Assembly: GCF_032884065.1 (NCBI RefSeq)
Contig: NC_088866.1
Coordinates: 49,794,068 to 49,858,067 of the forward strand
Reading direction: 5' to 3'
Length of the DNA: 64,000 bases
From: Artemia franciscana
Lineage: Eukaryota > Arthropoda > Branchiopoda > Anostraca > Artemiidae
Shown here: positions 10,749 through 23,640 of the stretch, piece by piece
How positions within the stretch are numbered: the first letter of the stretch is position 1
Layout of the letters: every line of letters starts with the position of its first letter
The notes under the pieces: model-generated
Told to the model about the DNA's origin: nothing
The model's input: only the letters and a program-made list of their open reading frames with translations
Databases searched by the model: none
Position numbers and translations under genes: made by a program

Positions 10749-12756
10749 TGGACAAATTTACGTTTACCAATGGGGCTGTGAGGGGGAGTATTTAGATGGT
10801 TGAATAGTTACCTCCAGTGAAATATTCTTTCGGTGCCATATCGCAATTGCAGAGGCCTTGATAAGATAAATTGACAAGAATGCATAATTGTGATAAAAAG
10901 CTTTGAAATGAGCTTTGAACATCTCTACGATATTATAGGAGGCTGCAAGCTCTGCTCTTCAATTGACGCTTGATGAAACTTTCTAAGCGGGTTGGAGGAA
11001 GAATATGCAAGAGAGGGGACTATAAACCTCTGCGTGGTTTTCGACCCTAAGGATGACCTTTTTTATGCTTCCAACCCTTTCGCTCGAGGAATTGTATTAA
11101 AAGTGCCATTGACGCCATATGACACTTAAAGTTTGGGTCACAAAGACGTTTTTTATAAACAGAACGCTGATTTGGTCAGTAGCTTTGTAATAAACCGTTA
11201 AGCTTTTGTTTAAGTTGCTGATTTAACCCGCTAGCCTTGATAGAAAGAAAGTAAAAAATCGAAGACACCGTGGGCTACCCAAGGTGCTATCCATTCAAAA
11301 AAGGGAATTTTCTTGCTGTTCAAGATGAGGGACTGTAAAGGGATGTATGATGCATGTATGTAATGGGAATGTGTGTAATGGGGATAAGGTGCATAGGGTT
11401 CTTGATCATGGTGATTTTAATGGTGCACTTTCCATTTCGATTTACAGCCATTTTGAGGGGTTTCAAGCTATTTTTTCAACTTCCAATAAATTTGTTTTGC
11501 ACTGAACTTTCACTATTAAGATAACCAAAATGATAGTCATTATTCCTCAGTCGGCTTAAAACGGTAATATTTCCTCATAAGACAAATTTACAACAAAGGT
11601 TTGACAATGCGTGTTTCAAACTTCCTTAAGGGTATAAAGAGGGGGCTTTGAATAGATTGGGATGGAGGAGGATTGTGTGTAGCTGTGTTGGCCTCAGGTG
11701 GCACTTCTGGCTACTGTGAGCCGTTAGTTGCGCTAGGTTGAAGCTAATCGTTTCACCATGTCAAGGTTGCTTTCGGCATCTGAATCCATAAAATAAAGAA
11801 GAAACACAATAGCTAAAAGCCAGGGAATCAATTTTGGTCACAAAAATTTAGGTATTTGGGATTTGTCACTGTCAAACACTGCTGGACAGAGCTCTTCAAG
11901 ACATGTCTCCGCGTCTCGAATGAATTTTTACTTTAATCAGGCAATTTCTTTTTTCTGAACCTTAAAAACAACGAAGGAGATATAGATAATTGAATATCGG
12001 GATTGTATGATCTCATACATTTTTCTTTCTCAATACTGATTGTGTTCCCAGATGGGACTACAGGTCCTGCTCTTAAGAAAGTTTAAAAAGGCCTGGAGGT
12101 ATTTCTACTTAGAAAGCTTTAATTGTCCTCATTTCAGAAGCAGGTGAAAGATCCCTGCAAAGCTCTAGTCTCCTTTGTGTTAAGTGTCTCACCTTCTGGG
12201 GCGACATTTTCTTTGATAGCATAGAGAGTACCTTTCTAATTGTGGAAAGTGTGAATAGTCCCAATCGATAAGAAAATTAGAATGATCCTTTGATGTTTTT
12301 ATGCAAAATAATGTTTAAAATCCCCATGACCCACCTCTGATCTGTTCTTATCTGAAAATAATGATTCATTCATTTTGTTTTACTCGTTTCAGAGCTATGA
12401 CATTTATAGTGAAGTATCGCATTTTTGTCAGTGTAACGGTTCAGCTGCGAAAATAAATAAACAAAACTATTTAGTTGAATCTGACAAGGCTTTCCGTATG
12501 TAAAATTGTGTCGTAATTATTTAGCTTATTTTGTTTACAATATAAGTTTGTTGTCCATGGATTATTCTTTATGGTTGATTGTGTATGGCATGTTGTTTGA
12601 CCTGTGTGATTTTATGGATGAGTAGGGTTAAGGCCTCATTCAGGTGCTGATCTATATTAATCACTAATGTAGGAAAACATTCTTCCTTTTCTTCTTCTGT
12701 CTTCCGTTTTTTTTTTTTTTTTAATGTGTTTGTGCTGTTGCATTGGTGATTTCTCC

Positions 12757-12760
<4 letters not shown>
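10749..12760. other. AT-rich stretch, nothing identified
   Basis: No open frame of interest, no RNA gene and no clear tandem repeat. The part next to 10749 could hold further LINE remnants upstream of the fragment just described, but I could not read a conserved motif. Confidence 0.5.
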
Positions 12761-13190
<430 letters not shown>

Positions 13191-13689
13191 ATGTCAAACC
13201 ATTGACATATACATCAATGGTTTTTGACAATTAAAAAAGACCCCGTTCTCCTATTATACTTTACATTCTGGAAACCTTGAAGACTATCATAGAATTACGT
13301 AAATACTTCATTCTAGAACCGAAATGTGGAAAAAAGCAGAGATGAGTTTAACATTACCTGCAATGTAGATAATTAAAGCCGGTGATCTAAAGCCATCAAT
13401 AACACAAAATGGCAATTTACAACTAAAAGTTTATCACCAATAGTAAAGGATGGAGAACTTTAGATATTAGGAAAAAAAATTAAAAAAAAATATTTTTAGA
13501 AATCTTTTTTCCCCGTCCCCGCCTTCAAAAATGTATGTGCATATCCTATGTGAGGACAATCTAGGACCAGCAAAGAATGGAATATTTACGTTGCATAATG
13601 GCTTTCGACTTAAGTTGACCGTTGTTGAAATACAATCACCTTCAAGTGTTTAAGCATCAATAGCTAAAGCTTATGTGATCGTAACAGAG
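13191..13689. other. Second spacer copy, then AT-rich DNA
   Basis: Positions 13191-13288 are the duplicate of 12869-12960. The rest shows no gene or repeat I can name. Confidence 0.5.
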
Positions 13690-13975
13690 CGGGAAAAATC
13701 TTTAAGTAAGGGACAGCCCGTGCTATTAGTAAGCAAAATTCCAGAAAAAGGAATTTTTGAAAACGATGCAAACACCATGAGCGTTTCATTTTTAGGATGA
13801 TTCCAAATATATAAAATTCCCAAGGTTTAGAGATACCTACGAAAGGTTACGAGTCTGAGAAAATATGCCCAATTTTAGGGAAGCAACCTAAAAGGGTGAC
13901 TGATTTTGATGAAAATTGCGTAATTGAATAAAGCGTATAAGAGAATTATATTGTAGAGGTTTCAATCCTTTATCT
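13690..13975 (+). mobile_element. Family A, diverged forward head fragment
   Basis: The segment aligns loosely to the first 300 bp of family A. It has AAATATATAAAATT (compare AAATATATAAGTTT), GGTTACGAGTCTGAGAAAAT, a degenerate CATTTTAGAAAATAGG-like stretch and TTGTAGAGGTTTCAA. Divergence is much greater than in neighbouring copies, so this is an older insertion. It ends where a reverse-orientation family A copy begins. Confidence 0.6.
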
Positions 13976-15620
13976 AATTAAACAACAAAAAAAAACAAGT
14001 TTTTTTTAACTGAAAGTAAGGAGCGACATTAAAACTTAAAACGAACAGAAATTGCTTCGTATATGAAAGGGGCTGCTTCCTCATCAACGCCCTGCTCTTT
14101 ACGCTAAAGTTTGACTCTTTCTCTCAACTCTTCTTTTTAAAACAGTAAACAGTAAAGTTTTAATGTCGCTCCTTACTTTCAGTTAAAAAAACTTGTTTTT
14201 TTATTTAGTTTCTGAACGTTTTTGAATCAATGCATGTTTTTATTTTGGCTCTCTGCAGAGGAATAATTCAAACGAAATTTGCATATTTTTTTTTTGCTAA
14301 ATGGTCTTCTTATAGTTTTGATCGAATGATTCTGAGAAAAAAAGAGCGGGGGAGGAAGCCTAGTTGCCCTCCGATTTTTTGGTTACTTAAAAAGGCAACT
14401 TTCAATTTTTTACGAATATTTTTATTAGTAAAAGATATCCGTAACTTATAAATTAGCTTACGTAACGAACTTTTGTATTCTCATGTTTTTATTACATATA
14501 TGGGGGTGGGGGGGTTCACCCCCTCGTCAGTACCTCGCTTTTTACACTAAAGATTAAATTTTGTCCCAATTAATTAATAATGACCCCTGAATCACAAAAG
14601 CCGTAGAATAAATAGTTGAAATCGCTAAAAATAATTTAGCGCAAAGAGCAAGGTATTAGGAGGAGGTGAACCCCTCATATGCGTAATAATTTCTGTACAT
14701 TTTAAGTTTTAATGCTGCTCCTTACTTCCAGTTGAAAAAACTTCCAGTTGAAAATGTTTATTTTTTCCTTGTTTTTTTTTTTTAATAATGCTAGAAAATC
14801 CTGCGCTCCCTTCACGGAAATTTTCCTCCACCATGACAAATTCCTCGATGGAAATTTCCCCCAACATATCCCCCTCTTCTCAGCTCCTTCCCCCAACCAA
14901 AAAATCCCCCTGAAAACGTCTGTACACTTCCCAATAACCATTATTATATGTAAGCACTGGTCAAAGCTTGTAACTTGTAGCCCCTCTCCACGGGGACTGT
15001 GGGGGAGTAAGTCGTCCCGAAATACATAGTTATAAGGTTTTTCGACTACGCTGAATAAAATGGCTAGCTCAAAATTTTGATTCGTTGACCTTGGGAAAAT
15101 AATTAGCGTGGGAGGGGGCCTATGTGCCCTCCAATTTTTTGGTCACTTAAAAGGGCACTAGAACTTTAAATTTCCTTTAGAATGAGCCCTCTTGCAACAT
15201 TCTAGGACCAATGGGTCGATACGATCACCCCTGGAAAAAAAAATAACAAAACAACAAAAAACACAAACAAATAAAGACGCATCCATGATCTGCCTTCTGG
15301 CAAAACATACAAAATTGTTTCTAGGAGCTCGAAACTTCTACAATAGGGTTCTCTGATACGCTGAATCTGATGGTGTGATTTTCGTTAAGATTCTATGACT
15401 TTTAAGGGTTATTTTGCCCTATTTTCTAAAATAAGGCTTTTCTCAGGCTCGCAATTTTGATGGGTAAGACTAAACTTGACGAAACTTATGTATTTAAAAT
15501 CAGCCTTAAAATGCGATTCTTTTGATGTAGCTATTGGTGTCAAAACTCCATTTTTTAGAGATTTGGTTATTATTGCGCCAGGTCGCTCCTTACTACAGTT
15601 CGTTACCACGAACTGTTTGA
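13976..15620 (-). mobile_element. Family A element, near complete, reverse orientation
   Basis: Read on the minus strand it starts with TC at 15620-15619, then the head hairpin (ACAGTTCGTGGTAACGAACTG), and runs through all internal segments to the terminal foldback at about 13985-14210. Internal landmarks include the reverse complement of CTTTGGGGACGACTTAC (about 15008-15024) and ATGCAAATTTCGTTT (about 14270). The open frames 14748-15029, 14702-14941, 15409-15609 and 15476-15769 all lie in repeat sequence and carry no known domain. No transposase is visible, so the element is non-autonomous. Confidence 0.8.
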
Positions 15621-15790
15621 AAAGATGTAAAATTGCGTACTCTTTTTTTGTCGAAAAGGATGGCCACCGTTGCGAGTTTGTTGATTGCTCTTTTTATTGT
15701 TTCAGGAGTGAGCGTATCAAACCAAGGACGGTAGAATATGGAAAGAGGGCTCATAAGAAAGAAAATTGAATGTTCGACTGATCTATTGAA

Positions 15791-17835
15791 TCAAACAGTC
15801 TGTGGTAACGAACCGTAGTAAAGGTAGGAAACAGAATTTTGATACCAATAGTCCCACCAAAAGAATCAGATTTTAATGCTGATGTTAAATATAAGTTCCA
15901 TCAAGTTTAATCTCACCCATCAAAAGTTACGAGCCTGAGACAATTTGCCTCATTTTAGAAAATAGGAGGAAACACCTCCTAAATAGAATCTTAACTAAAC
16001 ACCATCAGATTAAATGTATCTGAGAACCCTACTGTAGAATTTTCAAGCTCCTATCTTTAAAAATGTGGAATTTTGTGTTTTTTTGCCAGAAGACAGATCA
16101 CGAATGAGTGTTTATTTGTTTGTTTTTTTTTTTTTTTTTTTTTTCCCGGGGGTGATTTTATCGACCCAGTGGTCGTGGAATGTCTTGAGAGGGCTCATTC
16201 TAACGGAAATTAAAAGTTCTAGTGCCCTTTTTGAATGACCGAAAAAATTCGGGGGCACCTAGGCCCCCTCCCACCCGAATTTTTCGCCAAAGTCACTGGA
16301 TCAAATTTTGAGATAGCCATTCTGTTCAATCTATTCGAAACCCTATTAACAATGTCTTTGGGGACGACTCAACCCCCCACTCTCCCCAGGGGAGGGGCTG
16401 CAAGTTACAAACTTTGACCATTGTTTACATACAGTAATGGTTATTATGAAGTGTACAGACATTTTCAGGGGGACTTTTTTGCGTTGGGGTGGGGGTGGGT
16501 AAGGGAAGGGGGTTACATGGGAGGATCTTTTTATGGAGATTTATCACGAGGGAAGAGAATTTCCGTGAAGGGGGCGCAGGATTTTCTACCATTATTTAAA
16601 AAAAAAACAATTAGAAAATAAATAAAAAAAATTTCAAGTGGAAGTAACAAGCAGCATTTGTGATTCAGTGATTCAGGGTGAATCTTTTGTGATTCAGGGT
16701 GAATCTTAAAGAATTGGGACAAAATTCAAGCTCTAGTGTAAAGAGCAAGGTATTAACGTGAGGGCGAACCCCTTCATATACGTAATAAAAACACACAAAT
16801 GTAGAAGTTCATTGCGTAAGTTAATTCGTAAGTTACGTATATTAATTACTAACGAAAACGTTCGTTAAAAATTATTGTTGCATTTTTAAGTAACCAACAA
16901 TTTGAGGGCAACTTGACTTCCTGCCCCACCCTTTTTTTAATAAAAATCGTCAGATCAAAACTATGAAAAAGCTATTTAGCAAAAAAAATAATGTGCAAAT
17001 TTCGTTTTAGTTATTCATGTGCAGTTAGCCAAAATTAAGATTTGCATTAATTCAAAAACGTCCAGAAATTAAGTAAACAAAAACAAGTTTTTTCAACTGC
17101 AAGTAAGGAGCGACATTAAAACTTAAAACGAACAGAAATTGTTCCGTATATGAAAGAGGTTGTCCCCCCCTCAACGTTTCGCTCTTTACGCTAAAGTTTT
17201 TATTGTTATAAAAAGTAGAGTTGTGACAAAGAGTCAAACTGTTAAGTTTGTTTAAGAAAGGTTGAACCCAACCAAAGTAGCAATTTCTGTCGCAGAAATA
17301 TTGAGAAGATATTTGTTATGTTTGATAATCGTACTTAATTTCGAAAGTCGAATGTAATAAATGAGGTCTTTTTCTCAACACATTGTTCTGAAAGAGTAAA
17401 ATTTTGATTTAAAGAGCTGGGTTTTTGGGGTTGTAGCTGTTTTCACATTTCAGGTTTAGCCCTGGGTATACTATAAAAAAAATGAATAAAAAAAAAAATG
17501 CTCTTAAATGAAAGTAAAAATGGAAATAGATAAAATTCAAGCTTAAAATAAACAAAAATTAATCCATATATCAAGGAGGCCGTCCCCTCCTCAGCCCCTT
17601 GTTCTCTACGGCAAAGTTTGACTAATTGTCCCAGCTCTTTAAGAAAGACTGCTCGAACACAAGGGGCGTTGAATTTGAATAAGAAGTATTTCTTAAGCAC
17701 TTTAAAACTTTAGTGCCAAGAGTGAGAGCTTAAGGAGGGGCAGCTCCCTGAGCTACCAAAAATTGTCTTCATTTAATACCGTTAAACTTTAATGTCGCTT
17801 CTTATTTTTACTTGAGAAAATTCCTTTTTTATTTA
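15791..17835 (+). mobile_element. Family A element, full-length type with diverged end
   Basis: Begins A|TCAAACAGTCTGTGG... with the head hairpin, in opposite orientation to the copy ending at 15620 about 170 bp away. It contains the T-rich tract (about 16118-16144), the full 260-bp module shared with family B (about 16184-16410), the polypurine segment, the ATGCAAATTTCG segment and a first foldback arm at about 17090-17170. The part from 17230 is more diverged and contains a second, degenerate foldback (about 17500-17830). No transposase is encoded. Confidence 0.75.
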
Positions 17836-18353
17836 ATAGTATATTAAATGTATGTCCTCCAGTTTTTACCAGTTTTTTTCGAGTAAATCGTTCACTCCAT
17901 GGGTATGAGACTAGAGAGGCAGATAATTTTATTGTTGAGTACCGAGACACCACACGTGCAGCTTTCGGAATTAGGTATTTAGCTCCGGCTATTTGGAATG
18001 ATATCCCAGCTGGCATTAGGGAGGCGCAACATATCGGGTTGTTTAAAGTAAATTTAAAAAAAACATTTATTGGAAGTGGGGAGATAATTCTTTTTTTTCT
18101 TTTTCTTCTTTTTTTTTTAATTATTATTAGCTTTTATTTATTTATATTCTGGTATTAAGGAGTAATTGAGTGAGAGTGTTTTGTCCTTCTTTAGTTTCCG
18201 TTTTTTTAGTTTCTGTTTTTTTTTGTTTTTTCTTATTAATTTAGGTTGAGAATCAGAGGATTGCAGCCGTCCAACATCAGGCTCTTTGAGCCTTCCCCAG
18301 GGCGGTTGTGTGTATTTATAGTTTTTGTAATTAGTAGTTAATAAAGAGAGTTC

Positions 18354-18386
<33 letters not shown>
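17836..18386 (+). pseudogene. LINE ORF2 C-terminus, 3' UTR and poly(A)
   Basis: Starting at 17886 one frame reads NRSLHGYETREADNFIVEYR, then DTTRAAFGIRYLAPAIWNDI and PAGIREAQHIGLFKVNLKK. This is the signature tail of CR1/jockey-like reverse transcriptases (H-x-Y-x-T-R ... IRYxxPxIWNxIPxxIR ... FKxxLKK). It then runs into low-complexity sequence. AATAAA is at 18340-18345 and a pure poly(A) tail at 18358-18386. It is a strongly 5'-truncated insertion lying immediately after a family A end. The intact motif and clean tail suggest it is fairly young. Confidence 0.8.
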
Positions 18387-18389
<3 letters not shown>

Positions 18390-20539
18390 AAAGTTGAGAT
18401 AAAAGCTTGTTGCTGTAGCAACCACTATTTTATTGTATTTATTTTTTTTAAGCTCTACTGTTTGTATTCTATGAAAACAACAATTTTATTCGTCAATTGT
18501 TGGCAATTAACATTTTCCCCTTAAAAATTCGTGCGCGAATGCCTACTTTGTACCTAGGTCTCTGGGATCTTCTGATAAATCTCTCAGTTTTATTCGATAT
18601 ATGGTCTTGAAGATTCCCTTTGAGACTCTCTGATTAGGTAAGAAAGATCAGCCCTTGTAATTGTTGTAAATAGGAAGTTCGGACGAGGAAATGCAGTTTA
18701 CAACATTGGAAGTACATCCCTTAGAGTGTTTAGGTGCCATAGAAGGTTTTTATATTTAGAATTTAAAGCTCACCTCACTATGGTTCGTTATTTTGATAGT
18801 AGGTCGTAATTTGATGGAAATTTTTTTGCGGATATTAAAGAACTAATGAACTAGGAAGCTACACCCCTTTACCATTTTAAATTTTGGAAGTGATTCCTTA
18901 GGGGGGGGGGGGGGTTGGTTGCAATAACAAGTATCTAATTTAAAAGGTAGGTTCTGTTGGATCATGTTGAGGAAATATAGGTGTATTGCTTTTGCAATAC
19001 TGGAAGTCTCTTTAATGGGTTTCGAATGAAAAAAAAATCTGTTTAAAAGATGAATGATCTTCGAGGCTATTATGAATTCATTGAGAGACACGGGTCAATA
19101 GTTTCTGCAAATACAAGAATTGCACTCCAGATGATTGTTTTGGGTGTACCCCCCAGATTGTTGTTTGGGTGCAACAAGTTTCTTACATACTGCCACCTAG
19201 TCCATTAATCTATCCTGTTAAATCGAAATAATTAATAAGGGGAAATGAGAAATGAAAATTAGAAATGAGAAACGAAAAATAATTTTTCTCAGAACGAATT
19301 CATTCAATAATGATTGAAGCTTCTCAAGTGTTCATATTACTGCTTATCCATGGGTATTTATTAACTTTTATTACAAATGTCCACGAACTTTCCGAAAAAG
19401 CAGATTTGAAATATCTTATGTGATTTATTGTGAAAAGAAATAATTGTTATATTTTATACGATGATAGCAGCATTGACAGTGACAAAATATATATTTTTCA
19501 TAATTTATCTATTTGGAACATTTTGAACGGTTTGAAGGCTCAAACACTTAATAATTAATATAAACAATAAATTTAAATACTCACAAATGATTTTAAAGGT
19601 GTTTAAAATATGTCAGGCCGTTTTTATTCCAGTTCTTGTGAAAATTATTTATTGTTTATTATATTGTTTATTTATATTTTTTATTTATCATAATTTATTG
19701 ATTAATAATATGTAATTTTTTTAATTGTTCATGGTTGGAACAATTAAAGGCTTTTTTATGAAATAATTTTGTTAGTTGTTTCAAGAGGGGTCATACTCCA
19801 TAAAAGCAACTAAAAAGGTAAATTATACTAAAATATAAGAAAATACCCGAGTAATCGTAAAATATCAAGGCATTTTTTTTTTTGGAAGAGGAGCGGATAG
19901 ATCAAAGTCACCTGTGGACAGTCTCCCCATGTAGCCTACGTGCCTGATTGAAAATAAAATTTAAGTGAGAAACTAAAATATAATAGCTTGGATTATAGCT
20001 TGGATAGATATAATAGTTGGATTTTAACTTATAGTTTTTTTTTCTTAGAGCCTTTCAGAACACTCTGGTGGGCTTTCAACTATCACTTTCTCTTTTTTTT
20101 TCATTTATTTTTAAAGTCTGGTTTTATCTGTATTTTCGAAAAAAAATTAATTCTTTGAAGGGATTAGTATTTGCTAGTATCTGACCATCTATCCTCAGCT
20201 TCAGAAATAATTTAAGGTACATCTTGATCTTAAGTGGAGCCTTAAGTCGATATGACATGCTAAGAGGCAAAGTGGGGTACTCCTAAGAATGATATCGGTG
20301 AGTTAGTGAACAAACTCAGGTCGTAAAGTTTGTAAAATTATCACAGAAAGTGCAGTAAATTTACAGATATTACGGTAATATTGTTGAAATGCTATTAGGT
20401 AAAAATTGTTTTAGAGTTGGTAAATTATGTTGTCTGTGAAATCCCTGGCTGTAAGTTATAGTACTTCCCAACCCATTCTGCAAATAGCTTTATTTAGCTT
20501 GACCCAAAATAAATGGCCAAAAAGCACACTCCTTGGCAA
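18387..20539. other. AT-rich stretch, nothing identified
   Basis: A G-run lies at 18901-18914 and several T-runs occur. The minus-strand open frame 18843-19091 has no recognisable motif. No RNA gene or ordered repeat was seen. Confidence 0.5.
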
Positions 20540-21130
20540 TCTGTCCTCCTCCATCGGTAATCATGACCTAGTGATCTTAGCTTTTCTTTCCTTCGTTTTT
20601 TAACGTCTCACGGCTTCAAGTGTCATTGCTAATAATACTACCCAGATATGTAAATCCAAATGTTTGTCAAATTTCGTCGTTACCAAGCATTATCACTTCA
20701 CCTTATTTATTCCTAGTCGAAGGTGCTTAATGTTCTTAAAATTAATTTTATGATCTATTTTTGCACCCTGAATTCTCAAGACCCCCAAGAATCCATTTCT
20801 TTTGATAATATTTTTATCTAAGATTCTTAAATCATCTGCTTAATCTAAGTCTAGGAGAGTCTTACCTTGTGATTTGGATCCATATTCCCCATAGCCTTCC
20901 ATTGCTCCTTAGGACAAAGCCTATCAAAATGATGCATATAAATGGGGATAGGGCGCAATCCTGTTCAATTTTTGGTTCAACAATGAACAAATTACTAGCC
21001 TTACTCGGTCCCTTAGCCGTAAAGATAGTATCCTCGTTCATAGTACTAGTCTCTTTAATGTACTTGTCGGGTATATCATTTGAAGGTAGGATTTTCACCT
21101 AAACTTTTCTTTAAGCTTTATCAAATACCT
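20540..21130 (-). pseudogene. Reverse transcriptase remnant of a LINE, frameshifted
   Basis: On the minus strand an open frame (21098-20862) contains EQDCALSPFICIILIGFVLR, matching RT motif B of L1/RTE-type elements (RQGCxLSPxLFxxxIDxVxR). After a frameshift comes LLDLD*ADDLRILDKN (about 20855-20810): RT motif C in which the Tyr of YADD has become a TAA stop. Further on, QTFGFTYLGSIISNDT (about 20670-20625) matches the VxxFxYLGSxI motif that follows RT in these elements. Stops and frame changes make it clearly dead. Exact limits are uncertain. Confidence 0.7.
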
Positions 21131-21879
21131 GGCTTTAAATCTATAAAACCTAGGCCTATGTTAATGTATTATGCCTGGCTAAAATCTATAAAATTAATCT
21201 CTTCAATTTTTTAAATCTTTAATTTGTTTTTGTTTATTTTCTATATAAGTCAAAATGAATCTAACAAGAGTATATTTTATTTTTGTAAAAAATGGTAGTT
21301 ATATTAAATTAAACTAAGCAAAATATTTTTCCCAAGAAATAAAGAGTGTCGTTAGAACCAAAATAGAACGAAAAGTTTTAAATATAAAAGGCATCCCCGA
21401 TTTATATAGCCTGTGTTAGCATAGTGAATTTTTCACTACTTGGCAATATAGGACCCTTAGTGTGGTCTCATTCGCTAAAGGGCTGACGAGGATGGAGACT
21501 TATTCGTTAAATATATTCCCTAACAAAAATCTTCCCTAAAATTCCCTAAGAAACATTTAAACATTCCGGGTGAGGCCTCCAAGAGGTCTATCGAAAATAG
21601 ACCCATCCTAGGTGACCCACCGAGACCCACATCCCTCATCCCCACATGGACCACAGTTCTCCCATATATATTCTTTGTCTTTACTAATAGGTCGAAAGCC
21701 ACCCTCAGCACCAAGTCACTAATATTTTTAAGTCCTAGTACGCTTGAATCGTGCCCTCTAGGCAGAAAGAATGGATGGGTCCCAAAACTGATAGTATCCG
21801 AAACATACCTTGATTCAACAAAAATAAATCTGATTGTTTATGTTTTATTCCCTCTATCTTTCCTGAAAACTTCAGCTAA
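21131..21879. other. AT-rich stretch, nothing identified
   Basis: The minus-strand open frame 21520-21714 shows no known motif. The segment ends exactly at the head of the next family A element. Confidence 0.5.
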
Positions 21880-23640
21880 TCAAACAGTTCGTGATAGCGA
21901 ACTGCAGTAAGGAGCGACCCGGCTCAGTAGTAATCGAAACTGTAAAGAATGGAATTTTGATAACAATAGTTACATCAAAAGTAACTAGCCTGAGAAAATT
22001 TGCCTCATTTTAGAAAATAGGAGGAAAAACCCCCTAAAAGTCATATAATCTTAACGAAAATCACACCATCAGTTTCAGCGTATCAGAGAACTCTACTATA
22101 GAAGTTTCAAGCTCCTATCTACAAAAATGTGGAATTTCGCATTGTTTTGTCAGAAGACAGGATCACGAATGCGTGTTTATTTTTTTTCCAGGAGTGATCG
22201 TATTGACTCAGTAGTCCTAGAATGTCGCAGGAGGGGACATTCTAACGAAAATTAAAAGTTCTAGTGCCCTGTTTTGTGACCAAAACATTGTTTGGCACCA
22301 AGGCCCCCTCCCGCGCTCATTTTTCCCCAAAGTCACCGGATCAAAATTATGAAATAGCCATTTTATTCACCATAGTCGAAAAACTAATAACTATGTCTTT
22401 GGGGACGACTTGCTTCCCCAGAGTCCCCATGGGAGGGGCTGCAAGTAATAAATTTTGAACATTGTTTACTTATGGCAATGGTTATTGGGAAGTCTACAGA
22501 CGTTTGCAGGGGATTTTTTTGGTTTGGGGGAGGGGTTGAGAAGGAGGGTTACGCGGGTGTATCTTTCCGTGGAGGAATTTGTAATGGGGGAAGAGAATTT
22601 CAATGAAGGAGGTGCAGGATTTTCTAGTATTTTTTAAGAAAACAATGAAAAAATAAACATGAAAAGTTTTTTCAACTGCAAGAAAGAAGCAGCATTAAAA
22701 CTTAAAACTAACAGAATTTATTATGTACATGAGGGGTTCCCCTCCTCGTAATACCTCGCTCTTTACGCTAAAGTATTTTTAGTAATTTCAACTATTTATT
22801 CTACGGCCTTTGTGATTCAAGGGTCATTCTCAAGGAATTGGGACACAATTTAAGCTTTAATGTAAAGAGTGAGATATTTACGAGGGGATGAACCCCGTTC
22901 GTAAAAAATTTGAAGTTCTAGCTGCGTTTTTAAATAACCAAAAGGTTGGAAGGCAACTAGGTCTCCTCCCCCGTTCTTTTTTTCAAACTTCTTCGATTAG
23001 AACTATGAAAAAGCCAATTAGCCAAAAATAATTAATATGCAAATTTAGTTTCAATTATTTATGTGCGGAGAGCCAAAATCAAAACATACATCAATTCAAA
23101 AATGCTCAGAAATTAAATAAAAACACAAGTTTTTTAACTGAAAGTAAGGAGCGACATTAAAACTTAAAACGAACAGAAATTACTCCGTATACGAAAGGGG
23201 CTTTTCTTCCTCAACCCAAAAGTTTTTTACTGTTTTAAAAAGTAGATTTAAGAGAAAGAGTTAAACTTTAGCGTAGATAGTAGGGCGTTGAGGAGGAAAA
23301 GCCCCTTTTATATACGGAGTAATTTCTGTTCGTTTTAAGTTTTAATGTCGCTCCTTACTTTCAGTAAATTTTTTTTTTAATTCAGTTCTCTACTAGAAAC
23401 AATACAAATTTCCAGCGTGTGCTTTTTACAAAATTTTACGGCAAATGTTTTTGCCCAATTAACTTTATTTTGGTTGAACACATTGGATTTTAATAGCAAA
23501 AGTATTTTGTATGCTGTTGCTTCTCCTTAAATGGGCTGTGGGTATCCTCTGCGTAATTAGTCTAATGTTTGTCCGTTTCAAGCTTTAATATTGCTCTTTA
23601 CTTTCAGTTATATAAAAGTGTTGTTAAAATTTAATATACC
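21880..23640 (+). mobile_element. Family A element, full-length type
   Basis: Starts A|TCAAACAGTTCGTGATAGCG with the head hairpin (one pair mutated), followed by GCAGTAAGGAGCGACCCGGC. It keeps the order seen in other copies: CATCAAAAG, TACxAGCCTGAGAAAATTTG, the 260-bp B-like module (about 22225-22450), polypurine segment, GAGGGGTTC module (about 22720-22900), partial second module with ATGCAAATTTAG (22900-23100), and the foldback (about 23130-23370). A second, diverged right arm (GCTCTTTACTTTCAGTTATA) ends near 23615. The open frames at 22264-22458 and 22455-22637 are repeat sequence, not genes. Confidence 0.85.

Noticed and set aside
15791-15850. Family A head hairpin considered as a hammerhead ribozyme
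   Set aside because: The conserved CTGATGA and GAAA core is not present at the required spacing.
22264-22637. Frames in family A resembling each other between copies (for example 16235-16417 and 22264-22458)
   Set aside because: Similarity follows from the repeat. Length and stops differ between copies and no transposase motif appears, so I do not call a family A protein.
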